Assembly (NCBI GenBank): GCA_003671065.1
Contig: QWPU01000080.1
Coordinates: 1 to 10,850 of the forward strand
From: Planctomycetota bacterium
GTDB taxonomy: Bacteria; Planctomycetota; Phycisphaerae; Phycisphaerales; SM1A02
Length of the DNA: 10,850 nucleotides
Reading direction: 5' to 3'
This document shows positions 1 to 6,254 of this stretch, piece after piece (the first letter of the stretch is position 1; every line of letters starts with the position of its first letter). The position numbers and the translations under genes were made by a program. Under the pieces are notes generated by a model, which was given only the letters and a program-made list of their open reading frames with translations, was not told the DNA's origin and searched no databases.

Positions 1-91
1 CTTTGTCAACGCCTGTCCTTTGTCGATGCCTGTCCTTTATCGACGCCTGTCCTTTGTCGACGCCTGTCCTTTGTCGATGCCTGTCCTTTGT
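1..91. repeat. 17-bp tandem repeat (minisatellite), about 5.4 copies
   Basis: Units of the form CCTTTGTCGACGCCTGT follow one another without spacers at 17-33, 34-50, 51-67 and 68-84. A copy lacking its first base lies at 1-16, and CCTTTGT at 85-91 starts a sixth. Variation is limited to a few positions (GTCGAC/GTCGAT/GTCAAC and one ATCGAC). The array may continue to the left of the window. Because 17 is not a multiple of three, a reading frame through it repeats only every 51 bases, so selection for a protein repeat is unlikely. Confidence 0.9.
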
Positions 92-385
92 TTGGGGGCG
101 CGCGTGGCGAGGCTCTTACACAACTGGGGCTACCCGCACTTCTGTGTGCACTTGATTCCGGCCTGTCCAATATCGGGTGGAGGCGGGCAAAGTCCATCAT
201 CGGTGAATCGATCTTGGGGCGGGAGGGTTTTTCCTTGGTTGCGGCTATGGGCGTCGTCGCCAACCGCGGATCCCAATTGCCGCCTTTTCGCACAAGGGGC
301 GGAGGGGTTCGGTCGATAGGCATTACGAGACTCGTCGGCATGACTCCGACAGGTCGGACAGTTGGTCCTGGACTCGGGTTACACC
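92..385. other. Intergenic stretch without a convincing gene
   Basis: Frames are open on both strands, but their translations are low in complexity, rich in Pro, Arg and Ser, and match no family I know. The minus-strand frame runs into the 17-bp repeat and over the start of the dehydratase gene. Two structured spots are visible. The first is a hairpin at 280-302 (CCGCCTTTT pairing with AAGGGGCGG, with two wobble pairs). The second is a set of overlapping GTCGG/CCGAC/GTCGG elements at 334-357, close to the start codon at 386. I see no convincing -35/-10 pair. Confidence 0.5.
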
Positions 386-1876
386 ATGCGCACAACCGCC
401 ATCCTCATCGGACCAAAACACGCTTGCGATCTGCTCGAACGCCATCTCGAGTTGAGTAGCCAGCCGCCGGTGGTCCTCGGTCGCGTGATGGTCGGTGATG
501 CGGCGGGATCCACCGCCGTGACCGCGGCTAGCACCGCCGCCACCGCGGGCAGTCCGTGGCTCGGCGCGCTTCATGAGCTCGAATCAATCTGTGCCACCCG
601 CCGTCCAACCACGGCGCTTATCACGCTGCCAGCGCAGATGTCTGAGTTGCTCTTAAGCATCCGCACGCGCTTGCGTCGCCTCGGGATCGCGGACCGGTTC
701 ATCCCATCCATTGACGACCTCATCGCGGGCATCGGTCCGCGGACCGAGATCGACATTGACCTGCAACGCCTCATCGGCCGACCGCCGCGGCTGCTCGATG
801 AAGAGTCGATTCGCGCCGTGGTCGGCGGGCGCACCGTGGTTGTCACTGGCGCGGGTGGTTCGATCGGCAGTGAACTCTGTCGGATCATCGCCAACTATGG
901 GCCGAGCAAGATTGTGATGGTTGAACGCAGCGAAAACGCGCTGTTCGAAATCGATCGCCAACTGGCTCGTCGCTTTCCCACGCTTGCGCGTCGTGCGGCG
1001 CTGCACGACATTGTCGATGCCGAAGCAACACTCGAACTCTTTCGTGAGGAAGAGCCCGACATCATCTTCCATGCCGCCGCCCACAAGCATGTTCCGATGA
1101 TGGAAGATCATCCTGGTCTTGCGGTCGACAACAATTTGTTTGGTACGAAAAGCGCCGTGGACGCCGCGATTGCGGTGGGAGCTGAGCGTTTCGTCATGGT
1201 GTCCACGGATAAGGCTGTGCATCCCACTTCGATCATGGGTTCGACGAAACGGCTTGCCGAGTTGTATGTGCAACATGTGAATCGGTCGAGCGCGACCGCG
1301 TGTTCACTTGTGCGCTTCGGCAATGTGCTCGGCAGCAGCGGGTCGGTGCTCGAAACATGGAAGCGCCAGATCGCGGACGGTGGACCGATCACGATCACTG
1401 ACGCGCGCATGACGCGCTACTTCATGTCGATTCCTGAAGCCGCGAGTTTGGTCATCCAAGCTGCAGCGCTCACCGATCGCTCAGCGATGAGTGGCGAAGT
1501 GTTTGTGCTTGACATGGGTGAGCCGTTTCGCATCGTGGACCTTGCGACTCGCTTTGTCGAAATGCACGGTCTCACCGCGGTGTTTCCGCAGGCCAATGAC
1601 AGCGCTTCGCGGCTCGGCGAAATCAGTGTGACATTCACGGGCATTCGGCCTGGCGAAAAGTTGTATGAAGAGCTCGCGCTCGATGCAGAAACTATTCGAG
1701 AGTCACGCCATCCTGACATTCGCATTTGGGGGCTTCCGACGCCAGATGCTGCGTGGGTCCGATCGATGGTCGAAACCCTTGCACCCAATCGACGCAGTCG
1801 TGACGCTGCGCGCGTCTCGGCACTTGTGCGCGAACTTGTGCCAGAGCGGCCGACAGCCGCGGTTCACGCCGCGTAA
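386..1876 (+). CDS. CapD/WbpM-family nucleotide-sugar 4,6-dehydratase, soluble form
   Basis: 496 residues. It probably catalyses NAD(P)-dependent 4,6-dehydration of a UDP-HexNAc (UDP-GlcNAc type) for surface polysaccharide or glycan synthesis. The C-terminal extended-SDR domain has the nucleotide-binding motif GAGGSIG at 155-161, STDK at 273-276 and the family signature MGSTK at 284-288. In the latter, Met replaces the usual SDR tyrosine, as in WbpM and PglF. RFGNVLGSSGSV and the PGEKLYEEL segment are also typical. The first 145 or so residues resemble the CoA-binding-like domain of the long CapD proteins, interrupted by an Ala/Thr/Ser-rich stretch at about 38-57. The four N-terminal membrane helices of WbpM are absent. 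ATG 386 was chosen because it starts directly at the domain (MRTTAILIG); the frame is also open from a TTG at 362. No clear ribosome binding site is seen. No glycan genes lie beside it. The family assignment is firm; the exact substrate is not. Confidence 0.9.
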   Translation: MRTTAILIGPKHACDLLERHLELSSQPPVVLGRVMVGDAAGSTAVTAASTAATAGSPWLGALHELESICATRRPTTALITLPAQMSELLLSIRTRLRRLGIADRFIPSIDDLIAGIGPRTEIDIDLQRLIGRPPRLLDEESIRAVVGGRTVVVTGAGGSIGSELCRIIANYGPSKIVMVERSENALFEIDRQLARRFPTLARRAALHDIVDAEATLELFREEEPDIIFHAAAHKHVPMMEDHPGLAVDNNLFGTKSAVDAAIAVGAERFVMVSTDKAVHPTSIMGSTKRLAELYVQHVNRSSATACSLVRFGNVLGSSGSVLETWKRQIADGGPITITDARMTRYFMSIPEAASLVIQAAALTDRSAMSGEVFVLDMGEPFRIVDLATRFVEMHGLTAVFPQANDSASRLGEISVTFTGIRPGEKLYEELALDAETIRESRHPDIRIWGLPTPDAAWVRSMVETLAPNRRSRDAARVSALVRELVPERPTAAVHAA

Positions 1877-1912
1877 AGCATGTGTCTGTGTTTGATGAAG
1901 GCGCTCGTGTAA

Positions 1913-1928
1913 CCGCGGTCCGCCGCGG
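1913..1928. terminator. Possible hairpin between convergent genes
   Basis: CCGCGG, TCCG, CCGCGG can form a six-base-pair stem with a tetraloop. It lies between the end of the dehydratase gene and the end of the small minus-strand gene. There is no T-run on either side, so it is only a weak candidate for a bidirectional transcript end. Confidence 0.25.
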
Positions 1929-2201
1929 CTAGATCCGCTCGGCTTCCGCAGCTAATGCCGCGGACTTCTCAAGCAACTGAATCATCGCCTCAGTCGAGCG
2001 AATCGCCGCTTCGAGGCTGCTGCTGCCCGTCACTTGGCGGATCGGGTCATGTCGGCGGTCCTCAGCGAGTTTGCCCTCCACAATCTTGCGGTTCGCCTCG
2101 AGCTCCACCCACACCAAGCGTGCCTGAATGAGCGCCGCTTGAGGGCTCATGGCAACTGCGCGTGAAGGGGGAGTAGTGCTTGGAAGGACTGAGGCGTCCA
2201 T
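1929..2201 (-). CDS. Small protein of unknown function
   Basis: 90 residues from ATG 2201. An internal ATG at 2150 (residue 18) would give a 73-residue protein and is equally plausible, since neither start has a clear ribosome binding site. I do not recognise the family. The part after residue 18 looks helical: it is rich in Ala, Glu, Leu and Arg, with hydrophobic residues spaced in a heptad-like manner. It includes a stretch of charged residues around EGKLAEDRRHDPIRQV and an Ala/Glu-rich end. There is no signal peptide or membrane segment. It converges on the dehydratase gene and lies 213 bp downstream of the last gene of the minus-strand cluster, probably beyond a transcript end. It is probably a real gene because of its amino-acid composition and lack of competing frames, but its role is unknown. 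Confidence 0.5.
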   Translation of the reverse strand: MDASVLPSTTPPSRAVAMSPQAALIQARLVWVELEANRKIVEGKLAEDRRHDPIRQVTGSSSLEAAIRSTEAMIQLLEKSAALAAEAERI

Positions 2202-2371
2202 AGTCAGGAGATCATGCCATCTGAAGCGCCGCGGGGCAAGTTGGTCGGCTGCGGATCTGCACTCCGAGAACCTATTCAGCCGCGCTTTCCCTCAAAGTAG
2301 TCCGAGCGGTCTGCCAGAGGCGTTGCTCAACCCCGTGAGTGCCGCCGATACAGGACGCGCTGTCCCGGGGC

Positions 2372-2404
2372 CGAAAAACATTTTTCGCGCAGAATCCCAG
2401 CGCG
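2372..2404 (-). terminator. Candidate terminator of the minus-strand cluster
   Basis: Read on the minus strand, a stem CGCGC/GCGCG with a nine-base loop (2404-2386) lies about 10 bases after the stop codon at 2414. It is followed by AAAAATG and then five T. The A-run and T-run also form a perfect inverted repeat CGAAAAA/TTTTTCG at 2372-2387. The arrangement is not a textbook intrinsic terminator, because seven bases separate the GC stem from the T-run. The location fits the end of an operon. Confidence 0.35.
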
Positions 2405-2413
2405 CAGGTCGAC

Positions 2414-2761
2414 TCATTCGGTCTCAGACTCAATCGACGCATCGAGCCCCGCGAGTTTCCTCGCCGCGTAGCGACGCAGCCAATTCTCCCACGACTTTCC
2501 GCTTGCCGCATCTTTGCCAGTGAATGTCAATGTTGCAATATCGCGCAGCAGAACGCGCACTCGCTCATTCGAATCGGGAGGCAACACGCGAATGCAATCC
2601 GTTACCGATCCGTCCAACTGCGCGTCAAACGCGTAGCCACCCACCGTCGAATGATCTCGTCGCTCAATAGTCACATCGCCTCGAAAGTCGACAGCGCGTC
2701 GCGCGCCTTCACGAAGGAGAGCAGCATCATCGCCAGAGATGGAAAGCGGATCGTCAGACAT
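2414..2761 (-). CDS. Small conserved-looking protein of unknown function
   Basis: 115 residues from ATG 2761. A TTG at 2770 overlapping the preceding stop codon would add three residues. No family is recognised with certainty. The middle looks like a small beta-rich domain: residues 23-60 (AVDFRGDVTIERRD, then VGGYAFD) alternate polar and hydrophobic residues and end in IRVLPPD. Then come LRDIATLTFTGKDAASGKSW at 72-91 and a basic, probably helical end WENWLRRYAARKLAG. The FTGKDAASGKSWENW block is so distinctive that it probably marks a conserved family. There is no signal peptide or membrane helix. The ATG lies five bases after the stop of the upstream gene and has no Shine-Dalgarno sequence, because that stretch is the GAT repeat encoding the neighbour's poly-Asp tail. 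Coupled translation is therefore likely. Confidence 0.7.
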   Translation of the reverse strand: MSDDPLSISGDDAALLREGARRAVDFRGDVTIERRDHSTVGGYAFDAQLDGSVTDCIRVLPPDSNERVRVLLRDIATLTFTGKDAASGKSWENWLRRYAARKLAGLDASIESETE

Positions 2762-2766
2762 TGTGA

Positions 2767-3147
2767 TCAATCATCATCGTCATCATCATCATCATCGCGG
2801 ACAATGCTGGGATAGCGCTGCCCTGTTTCAAGGTTGTACAGGTACCAGCCGTTGACCTTCACCATGCGAGCCAATTTACCGATGGAGTCAGTTGGTGTGC
2901 CTTCGAAGAGCATCGCGAAAAGTTCTTCTTCGGTCACGCTCAGCTCGATCGACTCGACGCTCTCACCGCTCATCGTCAATTCAACGCGAATGCCAGGTCC
3001 ATAGAGCACATCGCCGCCGTCCACTTCAGGCGCAGTGTTCAGTTTTCCAAACAGCGCACAGATCGCTTGCCGCGTGCCAAGCGAGACAATTCCGCCGCCT
3101 TCGCGCTTGCTTTGAACCTTCTGAATAGTGAATTGGTGTCTGGACAT
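2767..3147 (-). CDS. Small protein of unknown function with a poly-aspartate tail
   Basis: 126 residues from ATG 3147. The frame stays open further upstream, but that part is Arg-rich and crosses the end of the response-regulator gene's spacer, so I chose the ATG. The first 19 residues are basic. Residues 28-58 (QAICALFGKLNTAPEVDGGD, then VLYGPGIRVEL) look like a conserved fold core. Residues 65-83 are acidic and hydrophobic (ESIELSVTEEELFAMLFEG), and KLARMVKVNGWYLYNLETGQRYP follows at 91-113. The protein ends in nine consecutive Asp, encoded by five GAT, one GAC and three GAT. No known domain is recognised. It is paired with the following 115-residue gene (5-bp gap), which suggests a joint role. 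Family and function are unknown. Confidence 0.7.
   Translation of the reverse strand: MSRHQFTIQKVQSKREGGGIVSLGTRQAICALFGKLNTAPEVDGGDVLYGPGIRVELTMSGESVESIELSVTEEELFAMLFEGTPTDSIGKLARMVKVNGWYLYNLETGQRYPSIVRDDDDDDDDD
2770..2796 (-). repeat. GAT trinucleotide repeat encoding nine Asp
   Basis: On the minus strand, five GAT codons, one GAC and three GAT run up to the TGA stop. Copy changes by slippage would keep the frame. They would alter the length of the acidic tail, not the distance from stop codon to the next ATG. Confidence 0.9.
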
Positions 3148-3158
3148 GGCTTGATGCG

Positions 3159-3172
3159 GGGCGCATGCGCCC
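3159..3172. promoter_or_regulatory. Perfect 14-bp palindrome upstream of the 126-residue gene
   Basis: GGGCGCATGCGCCC is its own reverse complement and lies 11 bases before the ATG at 3147. It could be a protein-binding site or fold in RNA as a five-pair stem with a CATG loop that hides the translation start region. No function can be assigned from sequence alone. Confidence 0.4.
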
Positions 3173-3215
3173 TTTGAGGCGCGACGCGAAAGGATAGCGA
3201 ATGAGGTTGCGCCGT

Positions 3216-3233
3216 GGCTCGCAACGCGAGGCC
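3216..3233 (-). terminator. Hairpin just after the receiver gene
   Basis: CTCGC/GCGAG with an AAC loop, extended by two more G-C pairs across a one-base bulge, lies five bases downstream of the receiver gene's stop codon. There is no T-run after it. It could be a partial terminator or an RNA-stabilising hairpin inside the operon. Confidence 0.3.
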
Positions 3234-3238
3234 ATTGG

Positions 3239-3622
3239 TTACGCAGGTTGCTCGAGCAATTTCGCGGCGGTCTCAAGCAATCGCACCAGCGAGATCGGCT
3301 TGAAGAGATATGCCCGAGCGCCGACGCCCAGAGCGAACTCGCGGTGACGCTTCCCTAAATTCGCGGTGATCATGATGACAGGCAGTTCGATCTTCTCCTC
3401 TTGCATCTTTTCAAGCACGAGCAAGCCAGAACTGCGCGGCAGCATCATGTCGAGGATCAAAAGATCGGGACGCGACTCGCGCACCAAATGCAATCCACCA
3501 AGTCCATCGCTCGCAGTGAGCGTGATCGCGCCTTCATGACGAAATGCGAGTTCGACCGACTGAAGAATATCGGGATCATCATCGACGATGGCGATGGTGC
3601 GGTTGTCGAAGCGGTGTTGCAT
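3239..3622 (-). CDS. Stand-alone response regulator receiver protein
   Basis: 127 residues from ATG 3622, made up almost entirely of one CheY-like receiver domain. The acidic pocket is DD at 14-15, the phosphoacceptor is Asp58 in LLILDMMLPRSSG, the switch Thr is Thr86 (ITAN) and the conserved Lys is Lys108 in FKP. All key residues are present, so it is probably phosphorylated by a histidine kinase or accepts phosphate in a relay. There is no output domain, so it would act by protein binding or by passing phosphate on. No kinase gene lies in the window. The frame is open well upstream, including a GTG at 3646, but the domain begins at the ATG and the longer N-terminus is Arg-rich and overlaps the acyltransferase gene. 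It starts 40 bp after that gene's stop, consistent with an operon. Confidence 0.92.
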   Translation of the reverse strand: MQHRFDNRTIAIVDDDPDILQSVELAFRHEGAITLTASDGLGGLHLVRESRPDLLILDMMLPRSSGLLVLEKMQEEKIELPVIMITANLGKRHREFALGVGARAYLFKPISLVRLLETAAKLLEQPA

Positions 3623-3662
3623 GAGCGGAAGACGCGCATTGATCACGCGTGACTCACGCGAC

Positions 3663-4739
3663 TCACGCTGGCGCACGATAGCGGGGATCGATTGCGATCG
3701 GCGCGGTGGGATCACGCATCGACATCGGATCCGTGGGCGCGTCAATCGGTTTCGCAAGTTCATCGAGCAGCGCAGGCGTCATCCACGGCAATTCCGCGAG
3801 TTTCTTCGCGAGTCGATCAGGCATTGCGAGTCCAGCGCGCTCATGCTTGGGCCGAGAGTTCCACCGTCGATGCACCCACAGATACTGTTCAGGACTCTCA
3901 CGCACCATTCGCTCGAGCGCACGATTGAACCGCGCACCGATGTAGAGCATCGGGTCTGGCGCGTCCTTCCAATCATCGGGCTCAATGACATCATTCACGC
4001 GAAGTTCGTAGCGAAACGCGCCATCAATGCGCCGCGCGTAACCGCAGACGATCGGTAACTCGTAGCGCATCGCAAGCAGCGGAATCGACTTGTAGGTCGA
4101 AGCGAGTCGAGAAAAGAACGGCACAAACAACCCGTCCTTTCCTGCGTTCTGATCAGCGATGAATCCCACTTTGCCGCCCGCCTCAATCACTCGTTGCACT
4201 TCATCGCTCGCGCCCCATTTGGTGAGCACTTGCAACCCAGTCTTCTGCCGCACATTGAGCAGCCAGTCATTGAGAAAGCGATTGTCGAGCGGTCGCGCCA
4301 GCGCCGAAATCTTGAAGCCAACGAGCGCGAGCACATAGCCGAGGATCTCCCAGTTTCCCACATGACCCGTGACAAACAAACACGGCTTGTTCGAGGTGAG
4401 ATGTTCCATCGCGCGACCAACATCGTTCACGCGCACACGCTCTTGCCAGTTCTCGCGACCGATCACGCGCGGCATCGCAAACGCATCGACCATGAAGATG
4501 CCGAGCATGTGTCCGATGCACGCATCCACAATGCGCTCTTGCGTGTCAATATCCATCGAAGGAAACGCACGACGCACACCAGCGCACGCACGCTCGCGCC
4601 GCTTCTTTCCAAACTGCGAATACAACTTGCCAATCAGCCGAGCAGTTTCGAGATTCTGCTCAGGATCGAAGGGCGAAAATAACGCGGCGACCGTTCGGGC
4701 CGCCGCGTATTGAGCGAGTTCAGTTGTGAGTGCCACCAC
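3663..4739 (-). CDS. LpxL/HtrB-family lipid A-type lysophospholipid acyltransferase
   Basis: 358 residues from GTG 4739. A second GTG follows directly, and the first ATG lies only at residue 62, inside the family region. Members transfer an acyl chain to lipid A precursors or related glycolipids at the inner membrane. The catalytic HX4E motif is HVGNWE at 126-131. Downstream are the substrate-site segment ADQNAGKDGLFVPFF at 195-209 and the C-terminal YLWVHRRW at 286-293, both typical of the family. The N-terminus is amphipathic rather than a clear membrane helix. The tail beyond 300 is Pro/Ala-rich and not part of the core fold. The gene begins four bases after the stop of the coiled-coil/BRCT-like gene, so the two are probably translationally coupled. 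The fold and chemistry are firm. The exact acceptor (lipid A or another glycolipid) is inference. Confidence 0.9.
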   Translation of the reverse strand: MVALTTELAQYAAARTVAALFSPFDPEQNLETARLIGKLYSQFGKKRRERACAGVRRAFPSMDIDTQERIVDACIGHMLGIFMVDAFAMPRVIGRENWQERVRVNDVGRAMEHLTSNKPCLFVTGHVGNWEILGYVLALVGFKISALARPLDNRFLNDWLLNVRQKTGLQVLTKWGASDEVQRVIEAGGKVGFIADQNAGKDGLFVPFFSRLASTYKSIPLLAMRYELPIVCGYARRIDGAFRYELRVNDVIEPDDWKDAPDPMLYIGARFNRALERMVRESPEQYLWVHRRWNSRPKHERAGLAMPDRLAKKLAELPWMTPALLDELAKPIDAPTDPMSMRDPTAPIAIDPRYRAPA

Positions 4740-4743
4740 AGAC

Positions 4744-6114
4744 TCAGCGGTTCACGGTGCCTGTGAGCGCTTCGAATCGCGCCCAATTCAGCACAGGAAT
4801 TTGCGCATCGGCCGAAGTCTGGAAGAGTTGGTCATAGAGTTCGCGAGCGGCGCGCTGATCGGTGTACGAAAGGGTTTGCGCTTCCGTTGCATCTGATGGC
4901 AGCGGTGCAGGGAAGGGTGGTTGCACACCGAGAACGAGGAAGTCGAGATCGCCCGTGAGCGTGTCGCCTTCAACAACCGTGCCGCCCCATTCAACGATGC
5001 GGCTCTTGATGTAATCCGATTCGCCCGTCGTCGACTTGCCATCACCGTTGACATCGAACTTGCCATGCACGAGGAACTTGAAAGTCGCATCAGGATTGAA
5101 GACTGCGTTGGCGAGCACATCGTCCTTGACGATCGGACGGCTGCCTGAACCACGGATCACGCGGCAGGTCGAAGTGGTTTCGCCAACCTTCACAACTTGC
5201 ACGCTGGCTTTGCCGCGCGCGCCACTGCTGGCGGACGCAACGATTCCTGCGGAATCATCAAACACCTCGAAAGTCATGCCAGGCACAACGCGGCGGTTCG
5301 AACCGATGTCAATAAAGATCGTGCCCGTCTTGGCATCCACATCCACCACGCGGCTATCAACGAGCGCAGCAGGATTCGCAGCCTTCATCGAGCTTGATTC
5401 AACCTTGGCTTGGAGCGCACCAATGCGTCCATCAAGCACGCTGCGCTCAGCGCGAAGCGAGTCAATGTCGGATTGCAGCGATGCTGATTCACTCTCAAAG
5501 CGCGACTTCTGCTCAGAGCGCGATTCGTCAAGCGAAGCCTTCGCTGAATCGAACTCGCCGCGATATCCATCAGCGGCGACTTGATAGCTGGCAATCGACG
5601 CAGTGATCTTCGCAACAGCTTCCGTGTGCGCAGCCTCTGCAGCGGCGAGGCGTTGCTTGAGCGCGTCGAGTTCCTTCGAGAGGTCGTTCGACTTGGTCTT
5701 GAGCAACTCTTCGCCTTGCTTGCGGCTGTCGCGGTCTTGCGCGAGCTTACGCATAGCTTCGTTCACAGTTTCTTTGTCCGAGAAATCCTTGTTCGAGCGG
5801 CTGAGTTCAGTGCGCATGGCGACGATGTCGGCCGTGCGGTTTCCGCTCACGAACTCGGCGACATCTTGGCTCTGACGAGTGAGGTACTCGAAGAGACTTG
5901 AGTCGCTGGTCTTGCCCAGCATGTCTTGAGTTTCGGTGCGGCCGCGCTCATCGGCCGAGATGAACTTGTTGAGTTCGGCGTTGGCCTCACTCGCCGAAAG
6001 TTCAGCCTTCGACTTGTCGGTGTAAAGAATGATGGAGACAGCGAGCAATGAAACGCTGAGCACTACGAAGACCACCAGGGCAACAATCACACCAGTGCTG
6101 GAACGGGACGCCAT
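4744..6114 (-). CDS. Membrane-anchored coiled-coil protein with beta domain and BRCT-like C-terminus
   Basis: 456 residues from ATG 6114, supported by GGAG at 6126-6123 with an eight-base spacer; a TTG two codons upstream is less likely. One N-terminal membrane helix (about 8-31) is followed by a long Ala/Ser/Glu/Lys-rich coiled coil (about 34-246), probably outside the cytoplasmic membrane. Residues 252-338 form a beta-rich domain (VDAKTGTIFIDIGSNRRVVPGMTFEVFDD) reminiscent of the small barrels of FlgT-like envelope proteins. The last 110 residues resemble a BRCT fold: EWGGTVV near 375-381, DFLVLG at 391-396 and IPVLNWARFEALTG at 439-452. Just before lies DVNGDGKSTTGE at 354-365, which matches an EF-hand calcium loop. 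No catalytic residues are evident, so a structural or binding role is likely. It heads an apparent operon with the acyltransferase. I recall similar planctomycete proteins but cannot name a function. Confidence 0.85.
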   Translation of the reverse strand: MASRSSTGVIVALVVFVVLSVSLLAVSIILYTDKSKAELSASEANAELNKFISADERGRTETQDMLGKTSDSSLFEYLTRQSQDVAEFVSGNRTADIVAMRTELSRSNKDFSDKETVNEAMRKLAQDRDSRKQGEELLKTKSNDLSKELDALKQRLAAAEAAHTEAVAKITASIASYQVAADGYRGEFDSAKASLDESRSEQKSRFESESASLQSDIDSLRAERSVLDGRIGALQAKVESSSMKAANPAALVDSRVVDVDAKTGTIFIDIGSNRRVVPGMTFEVFDDSAGIVASASSGARGKASVQVVKVGETTSTCRVIRGSGSRPIVKDDVLANAVFNPDATFKFLVHGKFDVNGDGKSTTGESDYIKSRIVEWGGTVVEGDTLTGDLDFLVLGVQPPFPAPLPSDATEAQTLSYTDQRAARELYDQLFQTSADAQIPVLNWARFEALTGTVNR

Positions 6115-6122
6115 CTGCAAGT

Positions 6123-6126
6123 CTCC
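6123..6126 (-). promoter_or_regulatory. Ribosome binding site deciding the start at 6114
   Basis: GGAG on the minus strand sits eight bases before ATG 6114. It decides for this ATG over the in-frame TTG at 6120. Confidence 0.7.
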
Positions 6127-6148
6127 ATCTGTTGGACAGTTTCAGCGG

Positions 6149-6163
6149 GTGAGTGTCACGCAC
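6149..6163. promoter_or_regulatory. Imperfect palindrome in the 5' leader
   Basis: GTGAGTG T CACGCAC is a 15-bp inverted repeat with one mismatch. It lies just downstream of the expected transcription start of the proximal promoter. It could be an operator or an RNA hairpin. Confidence 0.35.
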
Positions 6164-6174
6164 TGAACTGTTGA

Positions 6175-6203
6175 ACTATCGGTTTGGGCTTTCGGACTGT
6201 CAA
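6175..6203 (-). promoter_or_regulatory. Sigma70-type promoter, proximal
   Basis: On the minus strand, a perfect -35 TTGACA (6203-6198), a 17-base spacer and a -10 GATAGT (6180-6175, four of six matches including A2 and T6). The expected start near 6168 gives a leader of about 54 bases to the ATG at 6114. Confidence 0.65.
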
Positions 6204-6254
6204 TACTCCCCCGCGTTGATCGTGTTGTCGAGACAGGTCACACGCGGGGCGCGA

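Noticed and set aside
1..91. CRISPR-like array
   Set aside because: The 17-bp units are contiguous and have no unique spacers; it is a simple tandem repeat.
6..395. 129-codon open frame on the minus strand
   Set aside because: It runs through the 17-bp tandem repeat and overlaps the start of the dehydratase gene. Its product is low in complexity and Pro/Arg/Ser-rich.
88..459. 123-codon open frame on the plus strand
   Set aside because: It overlaps the dehydratase N-terminus in another frame, with no domain and an Arg-rich tail typical of chance frames in GC-rich DNA.
2202..2413. Possible tRNA or small RNA gene in the 212-bp gap
   Set aside because: No cloverleaf arms, TTCGA-type loop or CCA end were found. 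Only the candidate terminator hairpins are visible.
2149..2523. 124-codon plus-strand frame over the gap after the cluster
   Set aside because: It overlaps the 115-residue gene and the start of the 90-residue gene on the other strand. Its composition is Arg/Ser-rich without any recognisable feature.
2339..2815. Plus-strand frame ending in a serine run
   Set aside because: The serine run is only the antisense reading of the GAT repeat, and the frame opposes two better supported genes.
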